Origin: Linnemannia hyalina
Taxonomy: Eukaryota; Mortierellomycota; Mortierellomycetes; Mortierellales; Mortierellaceae
NCBI GenBank assembly: GCA_019671135.1
Contig: JAHRHY010000018.1
Location: forward strand, 620,001-684,000
Direction of reading: 5' to 3'
DNA length: 64,000 nucleotides
The translations under genes and the position numbers were made by a program. Shown piece after piece: positions 39,116 to 52,073 of this stretch. The notes under the pieces were generated by a model that was given only the letters and a program-made list of their open reading frames with translations, was not told the DNA's origin and made no database searches. The stretch's first letter is position 1; each line of letters starts with the position of its first letter.

Positions 39116-41403
39116 ATGACCAAGAACGAGGAAGTCGCCGCCACCGAGGCACCTGTTGCTGATGCCGCCTCCGCTGCCTCCCCTGCTGCCTCCCACACCG
39201 AGGAAGAAGAAGACTTGGATATTGACATTGACGGCGGTTACCTCCAAAAGAAGGGATCCAATCCCATCAACCCCTGGAACAAGCGCTACTTTGCCTTTGG
39301 AACAGAGCCCGTCAGTCTGAGTAACCTCCAGACCGTTCACAAGCGTAACGAGCGTCGTGTCAAGGCTGCCCCCAAGGCCGCTGCACCTGTCGCCGCTGCC
39401 CCTGCTACTACCGAGGTTGCTGCCGTCCCTACCTCTGAGGTTGCTGCTGGAAAGGTCCCTGATAAGGAGACCCCCGCCGCCGCCGCTGCTGCTGCTCCAG
39501 CTGAACCACCCAAGACGGTCCAGGAGATCTACGAGGAGGCCAACCATGACCTTCTGGTGAATGTCGCGCAGGCCAACGCCAGCGGAAAGGGTTTGTTGTA
39601 CTATCACAAATCGGACGATTCTCTGAGCCGCCAGAACGTGTTGGGAATTATTAACCTGCGGGATGTCAACTCTGTGGAGCATGTTGAGAAGTCGACCAAG
39701 AACCGATCGTTCAAGGTCAGCACCAAGAACCGCGATTATCACTTCTCGGCAGAGTCACCCCAGAAGGCCAAAGTGTGGGTCAAGGCGATCAAGGAGAAGT
39801 CGGATGAAGCCAAGGCAGAGCCTGATCCTTACTCCAACGCTGCATTCCAGGATGTCTACAAGAAGCTTGGTAAGAGTAGCAAAAAATCAACAAAAGGGCG
39901 TGGCGGTGGTGGTGTGATCCGAAAAATAGGGGCTTCTCTTTTCTCATTTCTATTGTGCCATCCATACTTTGCCCAATTTCACTAACAACAACAACAACAA
40001 CAACCATTGTGTACCCCCCCTTTTTCTTCTCACATAGTTGCTCGCGAGGCATTCGATCACGCCAAAAACGCGGCAAGCATCATCTCCGACAACGAGATCA
40101 ACTCAGACGGCGAGCCCGACGACATCGAGGTCGAGAACGGCACCCCCGTCGTCAAGAAGCGCAAGTCCTTCTTTGGCTTCTCCGCCGTCGCCACCTCCCA
40201 CGAGAAGAAAAAAGCCGACGGAATCACCACCGAGGTCTCGACCGAGCAAAAGAAGGACCTCACCCACGTCCAGGAAGGAGATGTCGATGCCCTCAAGACC
40301 CACGAGTCCGAGAACGCCGTCTCCCATACCACTGACGCTGTCACCCCTCCTGCTGCTCCAGAGTCTCCCAAGTCTCCCAAGGCCAAGAGCGGAGGATTCA
40401 AGTTGTTTGGAAAGAAGCCTGTCAAGGAGGAACCTGCTCCCCCACCAGCTCCAGCTCCTCACCCCTTGACTGTTGACGAAGCCAAGGATCAAGCCCTCAA
40501 GGCTGTTGATGATGCTATTGCTGCTAGCAAGGCCAAGGAGGCCGAGGCCAAGAAAGAGACCCCACCTGCTCCTCCCACTCCCGAGAAGAAGCCCGGTTTC
40601 CTTGCCGGCCTCTTTGGCAAGAAACCTGTACGTTCTCCCTCTCTCTTTGTCACCTTCGCCTTTTCTCTTCCTCCTGTTGTTTGTTCTTCTTTATTCGTGA
40701 TCGTCTTCCATTTTCGCATCATGCATTTATTCTACTTGAATGCTAATCCACTTCATCCTCGCTCTCTCCAATCAATAGGTACCCGCACCAGCCCCACCAC
40801 CAGTGGCGAACGAAGAGACTGTAGTCATCTCATCCGAAAAGACCCTCTCAGATGTAGTCACCGCCGAAGGAGAAGTTACCTCCCAATCCTCGGGCGGCTT
40901 CTTCTCCAGAGTGACCAAGGGCAAGGACAAGAACGAGGTAGAAGTCAAGTCGGGCGAGGTTAGCTCGGAGGATGTGATCACGGCCGAAAATATCACGCAT
41001 GAGCAGCACATTGAGGGCACTGATGCCAGCATTGCTATCTCTGATGGCGAGCAGCGTGTTGACCTCTCGACAACCGATGAGACGCTTTCGACAGAGGAGA
41101 AAATTGAACGCAAGCCTTCTCTTCTCAAGCGGTAAGTTTTGTTTACTGTTGAATGGTTTTTTTTGCCACCAATTTTTTTTTATTTATGCTTTCTCTGAAA
41201 CTAACGTTCTTACATTCTTTCATTCATCGATCTACAGATTGAGTGGAGTGGTGCGCGCGACGCTGGCTGCGACCGAGGAGGTCAAGGTCGAGGAGACGGT
41301 TACCGAGGAGGAAGTCATTGCTGAAGAGACGACGACGACTACCGAGACTGAGGTCGCAGTCGAGGAGACCAAGGTCGCAGTCGCTATCGAGGTCGCTGCC
41401 TAA
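39116..41403 (+). CDS. PH-domain protein, Meu6-like
   Basis: Four exons (39116-39869, 40038-40627, 40779-41131, 41238-41403) give 620 residues. After an acidic start (EEEEDLDIDIDGG) a pleckstrin-homology domain begins (GYLQKKGSNPINPWNKRYFAF) and ends at about residue 228 (YHFSAESPQKAKVWVKAIKE). Between its early and late strands is an Ala/Pro-rich insertion of about 70 residues. The rest is disordered and charged, with repeated Gly-Phe motifs in basic context (FKLFGKKP, GFLAGLFGKKP, GFFSRVTKGK) and a C-terminus of Glu/Thr/Val repeats. The PH fold resembles the fungal Meu6-type family; phosphoinositide binding at a membrane is an inference. An AATAAA-rich stretch follows the stop. Confidence 0.75.
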
Positions 41404-41849
41404 AAAAACAACAACAGATTAGGACTACACCACCTTTTCCTTCTTTCTTTACTCTTTCTTATCGACAAATAATAAAAAATAACGCGATTTCTATTTAAAC
41501 AATTCCTTCTGGTTCCTTCTCGTTGTTTTTAACGTGGGATCTTGCTGTTGGCTGCTGGGTGTCATCATGTGGAGGCACAGTCAAAAAGGACGCTGAGTCG
41601 TGGTAACGGACAGCATGAGGAGAGAGAGAGAGAGAGTTGTAAAGGGTCAAGAGAGGGTGGAAGAGTGAAGGATCGGCGAAAGAGAAGGGTGCCAAGGATG
41701 GCCTTGAGTGGTATATGTTGCAGAAGAGAGAAAGGGGGGTATGACGAGGAAAGAGAAGAGAAGAGTGAAAAGAGGTCCCATGGCTACCTCGCAAAGAAGC
41801 TTTCTAGCATTTTCTACCGTGGGATCGAGCTCTCCGAAAAAAAAGTGTC

Positions 41850-42012
41850 TTCTGGAAATCTCCCTCCCCAATCATGCAGTGACTGTTGTGAGCGGAGTGA
41901 GAATTTTGCGAGACATGCGTCGGGGGGACTGGAGCGCCATGGGTTCACTCGCTCTTTTTCATTCTTGTTCTCATTCCCTTCAACCCAAACACCCCCATTC
42001 AACAACTATAAA
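41850..42012 (+). promoter_or_regulatory. Probable HSP78 promoter: heat-shock-like element and TATA box
   Basis: TTCtgGAAatCTC at 41850-41862 fits two perfect units and one imperfect unit of a heat-shock element. TATAAA lies at 42007-42012, 118 bp before the ATG. The remainder of the 41,404-42,129 gap is GA-rich then CT-rich and shows no gene. Confidence 0.45.
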
Positions 42013-42129
42013 GACAGTTGGCTTGTCTATCCACTTTTACGCTTGCCCCTCCGCAGCAGCAGCAGCAATTAACACACACACAACTTTTTCAACCACAAGA
42101 AACTTTACAGAACCACTATACAAAACAAC

Positions 42130-45100
42130 ATGTTTTCGTCACTCACAACGCGCTCGACTGCAGTTCGCGTGGTCAGGTCACCCTTTACCGCCACCACCGC
42201 TGCGTTTCGACGAGCCTCCAACAAGAGAACTCTTACAACAACAGGCTCTGCCAACAACAATTACACGACGGCTATCTCGACAGCTCCCAGACATGGTCTT
42301 TTGGTCACCGCGTACGCCCTCCAAGGATCCCGATCTGTGCCAAAGATGGCTTCCCGTTTGGGTGCTATCCGCCTGTACGCGCAAGGTAAGCCAAAAGTTT
42401 TCTTTTTTAAAGTTTTCATGTGTTGTGAAGGATAGTGTCCATACCGTTGTCAAAAGGGAGTGAGTGGGGATACTTACTATATGATAATCTGTTAATGCAA
42501 CAAAATATATATTAGGAGGGCCACAGGGATTTCGGATTCAGCCTACTCCCCAGCAGAGTGAGAAGGGCAAGGCCCTTGAACAGTTCGTAAGTCGATCTCT
42601 CATCACTCTGACATAATGAATGAAGTAAAAAGATATGATAATGAGATTATGGGATATTGATCCACATTTATTTCGTCGACGCATTGACCCCCCCATGTAG
42701 GGTACCGATCTGACAAAGCTCGCCAGTGAAGGCAAGCTCGATCCCGTCATTGGACGCGAAGAAGAGATTCGTCGAACCATTCAAGGTAAAAAAAAAATAA
42801 AATGGCCCACCCCATTTTCTTCAGCAGAAAGTTATGTTCTGCTGCAAAAGACAGTTGCTGGTTGGATCAGAGTGCCTAACCATCGTCCTGGTGTTTCTTA
42901 ATGTGGATAGTGTTGTCGCGTCGTACAAAGAACAACCCGGTGCTGATCGGAGAGGCTGGTGTGGGAAAGACCAGTATTGCAGAGGGTCTCGCTCAGAGAA
43001 TCGTCAATGGCGAAGTCCCCGAGTCGATCAAGGACAAACGAGTCATCTCGCTGGATTTGGGTGCGTTGGTTGCTGGAGCCAAATACAGGTAAAGCCGGTG
43101 TTATGTTCAAATGTAATGAATGTGCTATGCATTTATTTTGTTGTTGGGAATAACAATTCCCAATCGTCCGTACCATTCCCAAATCATTTTAGGGGCGAGT
43201 TTGAGGAGAGATTGAAAGCGGTGTTGCAGGATGTGACGGAACAGGAGGGTAAGATCATTTTGTTTATTGATGAGCTGCACACTTTGTTGGGACTGGGAAA
43301 GTCTGAAGGAGCGATGGATGCAGGAAACATGCTCAAGCCCGCGTTGGCCAGAGGGACTCTGCACTGCTGTGGAGCCACGACCATTGATGAGTACCGCAAG
43401 TATATCGAGAAGGACCCCGCATTGGCCCGTCGATTCCAGTCCGTCATGGTCACCGAGCCCTCTGTCGAGGATACTATCTCGATTCTGCGTGGATTGAAGG
43501 AACGGTATGAAGTTCATCACGGAGTCCGAATTGCGGATTCTGCTCTTGTTGCGGCTGCAGTTCAAAGTCACCGATATATCACGGACCGGTTCTTGCCCGA
43601 TAAAGCGATCGATCTGGTGGATGAGGCCTGCTCCAAGCTTAGACTGCAGCAGGAGAGCAAGCCTGATGTGATTGAGAGTTTGGACCGTGGTATTGTGACC
43701 ATGGAGATTGAGCTCGAGAGTTTGAAGAAGGAGACTGATCCACTTTCGGTCTCGAGACGCAACAAGCTGGAGGATGATCTGACCAAGAGGAAACAAGAGT
43801 CCCAGCGATTGACGCAAATCTGGAAGGAGGAGAGGTAAGGACATGCAAAAAATGAGTTGTAATTAATATGTTGACTAGAGGAGTTGCGAGACAAATTATC
43901 TGACATTGTCTATTTGTTATTTAACTCTACTACTAGAGAGAAGCTGGACAAGATCAAGAGCACCAAGGCGGAATTGGAGCAGGCCCGTATTGATTTGGAG
44001 GCAGCTCAGCGCAAGGGAGACTTTACGCGCGCTTCAGAGCTTCGTTATGGAGTCATCCCCACATTGGAAGCCAAGCTGCCTAAGGAGGAGACGGTCCCTA
44101 TGGAGGCCATTGAGGGAGCATTGAATGACACCGAGGCGCCTGAACAGCCTATGCGACCCTTGGGAACTCAGGAGGAAGTCGAGAGTTTGATCCACGAGCG
44201 TGTTACCGCCGACGATATCTCGCGCGTCGTTGCTCGCATGACTGGCATTCCTGTCCAGGTACGAATCTCGTTTTTATTTGAACGATCACTTGGTTGATGT
44301 TGCTGATATGAGTACTAACTATGTGCGTTGTGTATTCTCTTTCGTTCCTTTGTAGAACTTGTTGAAAGGCGAGAAGGAGCGCTTGTTGGGCATGGAGTCG
44401 GCGCTGGCAGAGCGTGTGGTTGGTCAGGATGAGGCCATCTCTGCGGTTGCCGAGGCTGTGCGCTTGAGCCGTGCTGGACTCTCTAGCCCTACTCGTCCCA
44501 TTGCCTCATTCCTCTTCCTCGGACCTACCGGTGTCGGAAAGGTAAAGAAATATGTCATCTCTATGGTCTTCTTTTTTCTTCCGCTACGTGGATGTCTTGT
44601 AATGCATAGATACCAGTACTTACCATATTCTCATATATATATATATTATGAATGACGCCTGCTAATAGACGGAATTGTGCAAGGCGATTGCCAAGTTCTT
44701 GTTCGACACCGAGAATGCGATCGTACGAATCGACATGTCGGAGTATATGGAAAAGTTCTCGACCTCTCGTCTCATTGGCGCCCCGCCCGGATACGTCGGT
44801 CATGAGGAAGGTGGTGAACTGACCGAGGCGATCCGTCGTAAACCCTACTCGGTCATTCTTTTCGATGAGATGGAAAAGGCCAACAAGGATGTTTTCAACT
44901 TGATGCTCCAGGTCTTGGACGACGGTCGGTTGACGGATTCGCAGGGCCGGACCATCAATTTCAGGAATACGATTATTATCATGACATCCAACTTGGGAGC
45001 CGATATGCTGGCCCTCGCTGAGGATGATGCCTCAGCCAGGACGCCTTCCTTGGCCGGTAAGCTGGCCAAGAGGACGCACGGGTCGGCCGATGATGAGGGT

Positions 45101-45496
45101 AAGGTGACAGAGGAGGAGAAGGAGGCCGTCATGCAGGTCGTCCGTCGCCATTTCGCGCCCGAGTTTGTGAACCGTATCGACGACATGGTGGTCTTCAACC
45201 GCCTCTCCCACAGTGCGATCCGGGATATTGTCGATGTTCGTCTGAAGGAAGTCCAGGCCCGTGTGGAGGACCGTCGGATCTCGATTGAGGCTGACCCCGA
45301 GGCCAAGGAATGGTTGGCCAACCGGGGTTATTCTTCTGCATATGGTGCACGTCCTCTGAACCGTGTGATCCAGAAGCAGTTGTTGCAGCCATTGGCAAAG
45401 TTGATTATTGAGGGCAAGGTCAAGGTTGGAGAGCAAGTCGATGTCAAGGTCGAGAACGATCAACTCAAGGTCTGCCCCCATCCTCTTCGCAAGTAA
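42130..45496 (+). CDS. HSP78: Mitochondrial ClpB-type disaggregase HSP78
   Basis: HSP78 is the mitochondrial Hsp100 that, with mtHsp70, dissolves aggregated matrix proteins. Eight exons (42130-42385, 42516-42586, 42701-42785, 42911-43088, 43193-43834, 43937-44258, 44356-44541, 44669-45496) keep phase and give 855 residues. The N-terminus is basic, Ser/Thr/Arg-rich and lacks acidic residues, as a matrix presequence should. As in yeast Hsp78, the ClpB N-domain is missing and the first AAA domain starts at once ([20 protein letters not shown]). AAA-1 has GEAGVGKTS and ILFIDELHT. The coiled-coil middle domain ([10 protein letters not shown]...[13 protein letters not shown]) follows. AAA-2 has GPTGVGKT, rebuilt across an intron, [10 protein letters not shown] and the pore loop GYVGHEEGG. 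Only the tail of the middle domain is spread over several exons. It converges with the acyl-CoA dehydrogenase gene (223 bp between stops). Confidence 0.95.
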
Positions 45497-45719
45497 AAAA
45501 GCACGATCACTCTTTCGATAGCCACCAGCAGTTGTTCCCTTTTCTTCAGCATTCAGTACTTTTTAACACAAAAGCAAACAGAAAAACGACGTGTACATAC
45601 TTTCAAAACAACACCATGAAAAAGCAATAAAAACAGGTATTTTGCAAAAAAAAAAACGATTGGTTTTCATTGGCGTTCTAGAGGATATACAAGTTGAGAG
45701 ATGGTAGAGAAAGAGACAC

Positions 45720-47894
45720 TTAAGAAGAGTACTGCTTCTCGACGATCTTGGCGATGGTCTGGAGCTGAATGTTGCTGGTTCTATTGTTCGGAAAAAAAGA
45801 AAGAAACCATGGTTAGCCGGTACTCCTCAAGTCAAAAAAAAGGAGCTATTGCGATCAAGCCAGAGCAAAGAGAAAGAAGAAAAGTGAAATTACCCCTCGT
45901 AGATGGCACCGATCTTGCAGTCACGGTAGAACTTCTCGATGGGGAAGTCACGAGTGAAGCCGATTCCACCGGCCCACTCGATGCAGCGGGAGGCGGTCTT
46001 CTCGGCGACCTGGGAAGCATAGAGCTTAGCCATGGCAGCCTCCTTGACGAAAGGCTTGCCCTCCTCCTTGAGACGAGCAGCGTTGTAGGTCAAGAGACGA
46101 GCAGCCTCGATCTCCATAGCAACCTGGGCATACTGGTGCTGCATACCCTGGAAGGAACCAATGTTCTGACCGAACTGCTTGCGCTGGAAGAGGTAAGGGA
46201 GAGTGGCATCGAAGGCGCCCTGGGCAAGACCCAACATCTGGGCAGCAATACCGATACGACCCTCGTTCAAGATCTCAATAGCATACTTGTAACCCTTTCC
46301 GACCTCTCCGAGGACGTTGGCGGCGGGGACAACAATGTCGTCAAAGTTGAGGGTGCAGGTTGACGAGGCGCGGATTCCGAGCTTGGACTCCTTCTTGTTG
46401 ACCTTGACACCCATCGACTTGTCGACGACAAAGCAAGTGATGCCCTTGTAGCCCTTCTCGGGGGCAACGTTGGCAAAAACGAGGAAGATCTCGGCCTCAC
46501 CAGAGTTGGTGATCCACATCTTGGTGCCGTTGAGGATGTAGTTATCGCCGTCCTTGACTGCGCGGGTCTGGAGGGCAAAGGCATCAGAGCCGGATCCGGC
46601 CTCGGACAAGCAGAAGCATCCGACGGTGTCGGTGGCGAGGCGGGGCAAGTATCTCTCCTTGATATCATCCGAGGCGTACTTACGGAACAAGGTGTTGACC
46701 AGGGTGTTCTAATAAGATGTCGGCGTGCATTAGTACTCCTTCTTTTCTTCGACATGGTCCCGGGTGACATGCAGGGTGCATGAATATGTAAACAAAAAAA
46801 AACAGGAAAAGCAATAAAAAGAATCAAGGTACCTGGACGTCGCAAAGAACGGAGATGGAGGGATCGACCTTGGCGAGCTCCTCGATGGTCAAGATGGCGG
46901 ACATGAAAGAGGACTCGGAACCATCGTACTTGGCATCAGTCTCAATACCCATCAACTAGTTATTGGTGTGGGAAGAGAGGGGGATAAAGGTCAGTTATTT
47001 GGTGCGATCGTCGGAACATAAAATACTCAGGGCCACACTCACCCGAGGTGTCCCTCAATATGAATATGCGTGGGAAAACAAAAATAATTTCCTCGGTTCT
47101 CCGATCCACAAGTAAGGAAATGCAAACTTACACCCTGCTCGAACAAGCCCTTGAGGACATCAGCATCGACCTTCTCGGCCTCGTCCATCTGCTGGACCTT
47201 GGGCAAAAGCTGCTCCTGAGCAAAGCGAGCAACTAATTGGTGAAAAGTCGTTCAGAGTTGAAAGGTCGATCGAGATGAGTACAGAGAAACCCAGTGTGGC
47301 AAACAGAACCAAAAACAGGGATGGTCAAATCATCGATAACAGCGTGTCCGGGTTGATCTCTTGTTTTAGTCAGAACTTACCGGACTCCTTCAAGAGTGTC
47401 TCATCCTCGGTCAAGGTGTGGAGCGAGGCAATGTTGGAGCGAGCAACGGCAGCCTGGGAGAAGAATCTATGAGGTTATAAGAGTAAAGAGTGTCAGATCT
47501 CTGCAGTAGCCTTTTCCTTCTGTCACTTCTCTTCCGTCACGTCTCTTCAGCAATGAAACCAACGTATGTATTTCATGTAGAGTCTTGTTGTGCGTATGTG
47601 TGTGAAACGTCCACTTGTGGTTTGTTCTGTTTATTTCCTGTTGTGAAGTAGACTCTCATGGAAGCTGATCAGTCCCGTATATGTTTTTTTTCCTCTGATG
47701 TTCGCCCATTCCTTGGTGAGTTGATCCCGTTCATCTCTGTTTGCTTTCGTATGTCGCGGGAGAGTCGCGAATGGCGCTGAGTATGATATTTTATTTTGAA
47801 AGTAGTGTTGGTGTTGTTACCTGGGGCGGACGGCGTTCAAGACGGCGGGCTTGGCGACGACGGAGGCGAGGCGGGGACGGATGGCGGCGAACAT
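45720..47894 (-). CDS. Short/branched-chain acyl-CoA dehydrogenase (ACADSB-like), mitochondrial
   Basis: This flavoenzyme introduces the alpha,beta double bond into 2-methylbutyryl-CoA, isobutyryl-CoA or short acyl-CoAs in the matrix, passing electrons to ETF. Six exons (47894-47821, 47466-47381, 47232-47132, 46955-46833, 46708-45894, 45780-45720) keep phase and give 419 residues. The first exon encodes an Arg/Ala-rich presequence ([18 protein letters not shown]). FAD/substrate motifs are intact: [25 protein letters not shown] and the C-terminal [22 protein letters not shown]. The catalytic base is the Glu of IYEGTSNIQ, whose GTS codons are split by the last intron. Overall it looks closest to ACADSB; isobutyryl-CoA or short-chain dehydrogenase remains possible. 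Confidence 0.9.
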
Positions 47895-49019
47895 TGTTGA
47901 TTGAAGAGTGGGGAGTGAGTGATGGATGAATGGGAAAAAGAAGAAAGGGAAAAGAGAGGAGAGCGGAAGGGGTTATTTCGAATGATTTGTTGTCCGTGGA
48001 AGAGGTGGAGAGGTGAGGAGCGAACCTTACTGCAGGCCCAGCCAGTCAGATTCAAGGGCGACGGGACAAAGTGAGGGAGGGGCGGGTGGGGACTGCTTTT
48101 CTGCCGCCTTGGATCTTGAAGGTTTCACGTGCGAAAAATGGAATGCGTTCCTGGAGGATGACAGGATGACATGGCCATCCGTCCATGTTTGTGTTCACCT
48201 CTGTCAGTGGTCCACTGACTCCCCCACTGGCTGCCCTTGTATTATTGTGTGCAGTTCACACTACATGTACCGGTACATTACTAAAAGGGAAACATGGGGG
48301 CATACACCCATATGTACACTCTGCTCCAGTGAGCAATCGCTCCACGCGGCTTATTATTCTCCGTCACTCATATCCAATGGGCTTCTTCATAAACAAGCGC
48401 TGCCAATCGATTCTTCTTGGAAATACCGGCACTGGATTCCAGGTTCTATTATTTGATGTCATCATGGGTTGCCCATCCCTTCTCGTTGTTGGTGGGCGTA
48501 GCACACCTTCAATCCGTCCAACCAACATGAATAAAGCAGTAACATATATATAAAAAGATACCTCGTTGAATTGGCAAGGTGGGCTAATGAAGAGTTGGAT
48601 GTCATGTCCCCCACACTATACCAGCCAATGATTACCTTGTCCCTCGAAATACAAACGCAAAAATAAACAACAGTTGACAGCCCAAGTAAACAAAACCACT
48701 CGTCAGTCTGTGTGTGTTTCTCTTTGTGTCCGTGGGCAACGTTGCATATTTCCATTGTTTCTTTCCGATGGTGATCGGTATGGAAGGTATCCTTGGGAGT
48801 TGAAGAGAGATCAAAGGATGGTTTCAAAGACGCAGGAAGGAACCAAAACGAAGTGCGTTTTCTTGAGGGAGGAGATGGCAGGATGAGTTGGTTGGTTTCA
48901 TTAGGAACAGCCATAGGCAGAGTCGAAGGTTCAAAGGTAGACGGGCATGCGAGGGGAGTAGTCAATCCGATGCATCGATCACAATAGTAGGGATAATAAT
49001 GAGGTGACTCAGGCGAGCA

Positions 49020-49050
<31 letters not shown>

Positions 49051-49620
49051 AAACAAACAAACAAACAAACATGGACAGATGGACAACAACAACAAGAAGA
49101 AGAAGAAGAAGAAGAAGAAGAAGCACAACAGTCGACCGACATGTCTGCCCGTGTGAGCGATGTCCGTCCGTCAGGGTGACATCGACCAGGGACAAGTGGT
49201 CCCTGAAAACATAAAATATCTAGATTTCGGGCTGTCCCGAAATGGGTGTCACCCCTCACTCTCTTGTCTTTGTCCTCAAAAAGAGACCTGGTTCTCATTC
49301 ATCTTTTCTCTCTTCTTCTTTCTTTCTTTCCTTCATTCACTCCCATCATCTCATCGACTTGCCACCATACAGTCCGCCCCACTCCTACTCTTCCTGCCCT
49401 TTCAACTCTTCACCCTCCTTGCATACAAACACAACGCAACTTCTCCTTCCGCCGAACCGAAAATTAACTTGTTACTCCATCAACTACCACTGCTCTCTCA
49501 ACTGATCAGCTCTCGACTCCAAGGTCACTTAACTCATCAACAACCTCCCTCGCCCTTCATCACACTTCCGCTCTTCCTCTACTCTTACCTCCTCCTTCTT
49601 TCAGCCCAACCAACAAAAGA
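47895..49620. other. Divergent intergenic region with simple repeats
   Basis: It separates the acyl-CoA dehydrogenase and carrier start codons. It holds a poly-A/(AAAC)n tract and an (AAG)n tract, described separately, and a long CT-rich leader (49,270-49,615) before the carrier. No gene is recognised. Confidence 0.5.
49019..49125. repeat. Poly-A, (AAAC)n and (AAG)n simple repeats
   Basis: An A-run of more than 20 at 49,020 is followed by about five AAAC units. (AAC) and about nine AAG units lie at 49,085-49,122. Confidence 0.9.
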
Positions 49621-50109
49621 ATGAATACGTTTACGACAAAAAGTACCCCGTTGTTGGGTCGCTCCAATTCCTCCGACAACCTCCACGACTTGGCCGACAA
49701 CAACAGCAAAGTAACCTCGCCCAATACTAGCCTGGAGAACAAGGTCGCCGTCAAGAAGGAATTGACTCAGCTAGAGAACTTTGGCGTGTCTGCCCTGGCT
49801 CCCTCCATAGCCGTCCTCTTCACCAACCCCTTCGACACCGTCAAGGTCCGCCTCCAGCTCCAAGGCGAGTTTGTCAAGACAAGGGAGCCCGGCCGCAATG
49901 GCAAAGAAGTCGTCAGAGTGTCTGAGAAGGTAATCATCGAGTGACTCTTATGGACAAAAGAGAGAGATGGATGTGAGAGCCAAAAGAAAGTGAGAGTTGT
50001 GTGAGGAGGAGCAAACACGCGGGAAGAGATTTTACCCCGCACCATCACACACCATAATCGGGGTCTTTTTTGTGTTTCCACTTTCTTGTTTTCTTTGGCC
50101 CATTTGAAC

Positions 50110-50140
<31 letters not shown>

Positions 50141-52073
50141 ACACTCCTCGTGAGGGTGAGGAGGAAAATGAAGTGTGAGCACATAATTACAATCGACAGA
50201 ACAACAACGATACATCACACACATACACAACACATGCATACAAGGGGCACACACGACCACCACCAACCTCGCAGCACGACATTGACTTGAAGAAGGATCG
50301 GGATCTTGTTTATTGAATCGCATGCCAATTGGACAAGGAATGCATGTCAACCACATTCAACATTGCCTATACTGCCCAATATATCATTCTCCCAACATGC
50401 ACCCTCAAACAGAAACAACAAACAAACAGCCTATGTACGCATAGACATTCTCAGTCGCAACTCAAAAAATACCATCGGCAACATGTCTCACAAAGACACA
50501 GAAAGCAATTGAAACAGCATGAGGGACAACAATATCTACAACAGTAACATCTATAACAACATCAACAGCAACATGGACAACAGGAACGGGGCACCTTCCT
50601 GACCCTTTGTCAATGCGTCTGAGTATGGACAAGTCGTGCAAATGAGATATTTTTATTTTTTGTTGGGGGATCGATCGGAAGAGGACAAATAGGAAGGTGA
50701 AGAGAGGTGGATATAAAAAACAATGGCCAAGTGGAGTCCAGGTGGAGTTGCAACTTTCCTCGACCCTTTTTTTTTTTTTTTCTTCGTTTGTGTGCACACG
50801 GACGCACGGAAGTGCACTTTGTCGATAATGCCACCCCCTGCAACAAATGAGAGTCAGGGGAGGGAACGATAAAGGCATGTATTTCTCCCACGGGTGTCAA
50901 AGACTGACACTGTTGGAGTGTGGTATTGGTTGCGCTTTTCATTCATTCCTTTCCGAATATGACATCTCGCCCCTTGGAGACAACAACACCCTTCATCGTT
51001 TTCTTTTCTTTTCTCATCCACTGACCTCCTTCCTATTCATTTTAAAATCAACAATAGGTCTATAAATCTTCTCTCGACTGCCTGCAAAAGACCTTTCGAC
51101 ACGAGGGAATCCGTGGTCTGCAAAAGGGTCTCTTCCCTGCCATTCTCAAGGAGTCATCGAAAAACATTTTCCGACTTGGACTCTACGACCCCATCCTCAA
51201 CGCAATGCACCCACTGAACTACCCCGGAGAGGCAAGCACTGCTCCAGCATGGAAACGGATGATCGCGGGAGCGGCCTGTGGTGCAATGGGAGCTATCAGT
51301 GCGAACCCCTTTGAGCTCATCAAGACCCGACTCCAGTCCCATTCCACCGGAGGACTTGCTGTCGGGAACCAATACGCCTACACTGGCACTTTCTCTGCAC
51401 TCCGGACCATTATCGTGAACGACGGAGCAATGACCCTCTACCGTGGATCTGTGATCTCGATCGCTCGGTCGATGCTTGGAAGTGCTGCCAACTTGACGAC
51501 CTATTCACTCCTCAAGGACCATGCCAGGAACAATTGGGGCGCAAAGGACGGAATCATGCTGGATATGGCTAGCTCCCTCGTCAGCGCCTTTATCAGTGTT
51601 GTCGTCATGAACCCCATGGATGTTGTGTAAGTCGTCGTAGTGTTGTTTTTTTCTTCACTTCTCAGCTGAGCCCGCTTTTGTAATTCTGGCAAGCCAGTGA
51701 CTAATGTCACCCTTCTTTCGTTATTGTAACCTTTAGTCGCATCCGCCTCTACAACCGATCGTCGCAGTCTTCATCGCAGACGACTATGCAGTCAGTTCGC
51801 CACATCCTGACGACCGAAGGCCCCATGGCGTTCTACAAGGGCTTCTCGACACACTTTATGCGTATCGGACCCCATTTCACCCTGACATTTGTCTTCTTGG
51901 GCATGTTGAAGCGTCAACTCATCGAGGGCTCAGGCCCAGTCGAGGCCACCAAATCATCCTCCCACACCCTCCACCCCAGGGACGAAAGCACTTCCTCCTC
52001 TTCGTCCCCCTCGTCGTCATCGACGTCCTCAATAACCACCGGCGTGATCGCAAGACGCGAAGAACAGATCTAG
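49621..52073 (+). CDS. Mitochondrial carrier, OAC1/SLC25A34-35-like
   Basis: An inner-membrane solute carrier of about 404 residues in three exons (49621-49929, 51058-51626, 51737-52073). The three repeats each show the carrier signature: NPFDTVKVRLQLQG, NPFELIKTRLQS and NPMDVVRIRLYN. The second and third are those of the oxaloacetate/sulfate carrier group (yeast Oac1, animal SLC25A34/35), as are GAACGAMGAISANPFELIK and FYKGFSTHFMRIGPH. The N-terminal 50 residues and the Ser-rich tail of about 45 residues lie outside the carrier fold. Intron 1 is unusually long (1,128 bp) and includes a T-run of about 31. An AATAAA lies near 52,436. The exact substrate cannot be read from sequence. Confidence 0.88.

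Noticed and set aside
39110..39742. 210-codon antisense frame over the PH-domain gene
   Set aside because: Gly/Ser/Leu-rich mirror of the Ala/Pro-rich coding strand, no domain.
43125..43844. 239-codon antisense frame over HSP78
   Set aside because: It is a shadow of the AAA-1/middle-domain exon, which is clearly coding on the plus strand.
49019..49125. Poly-A and AAG tracts as a retroposon tail
   Set aside because: No preceding retroelement sequence or target-site duplication; simple-sequence expansion is sufficient.
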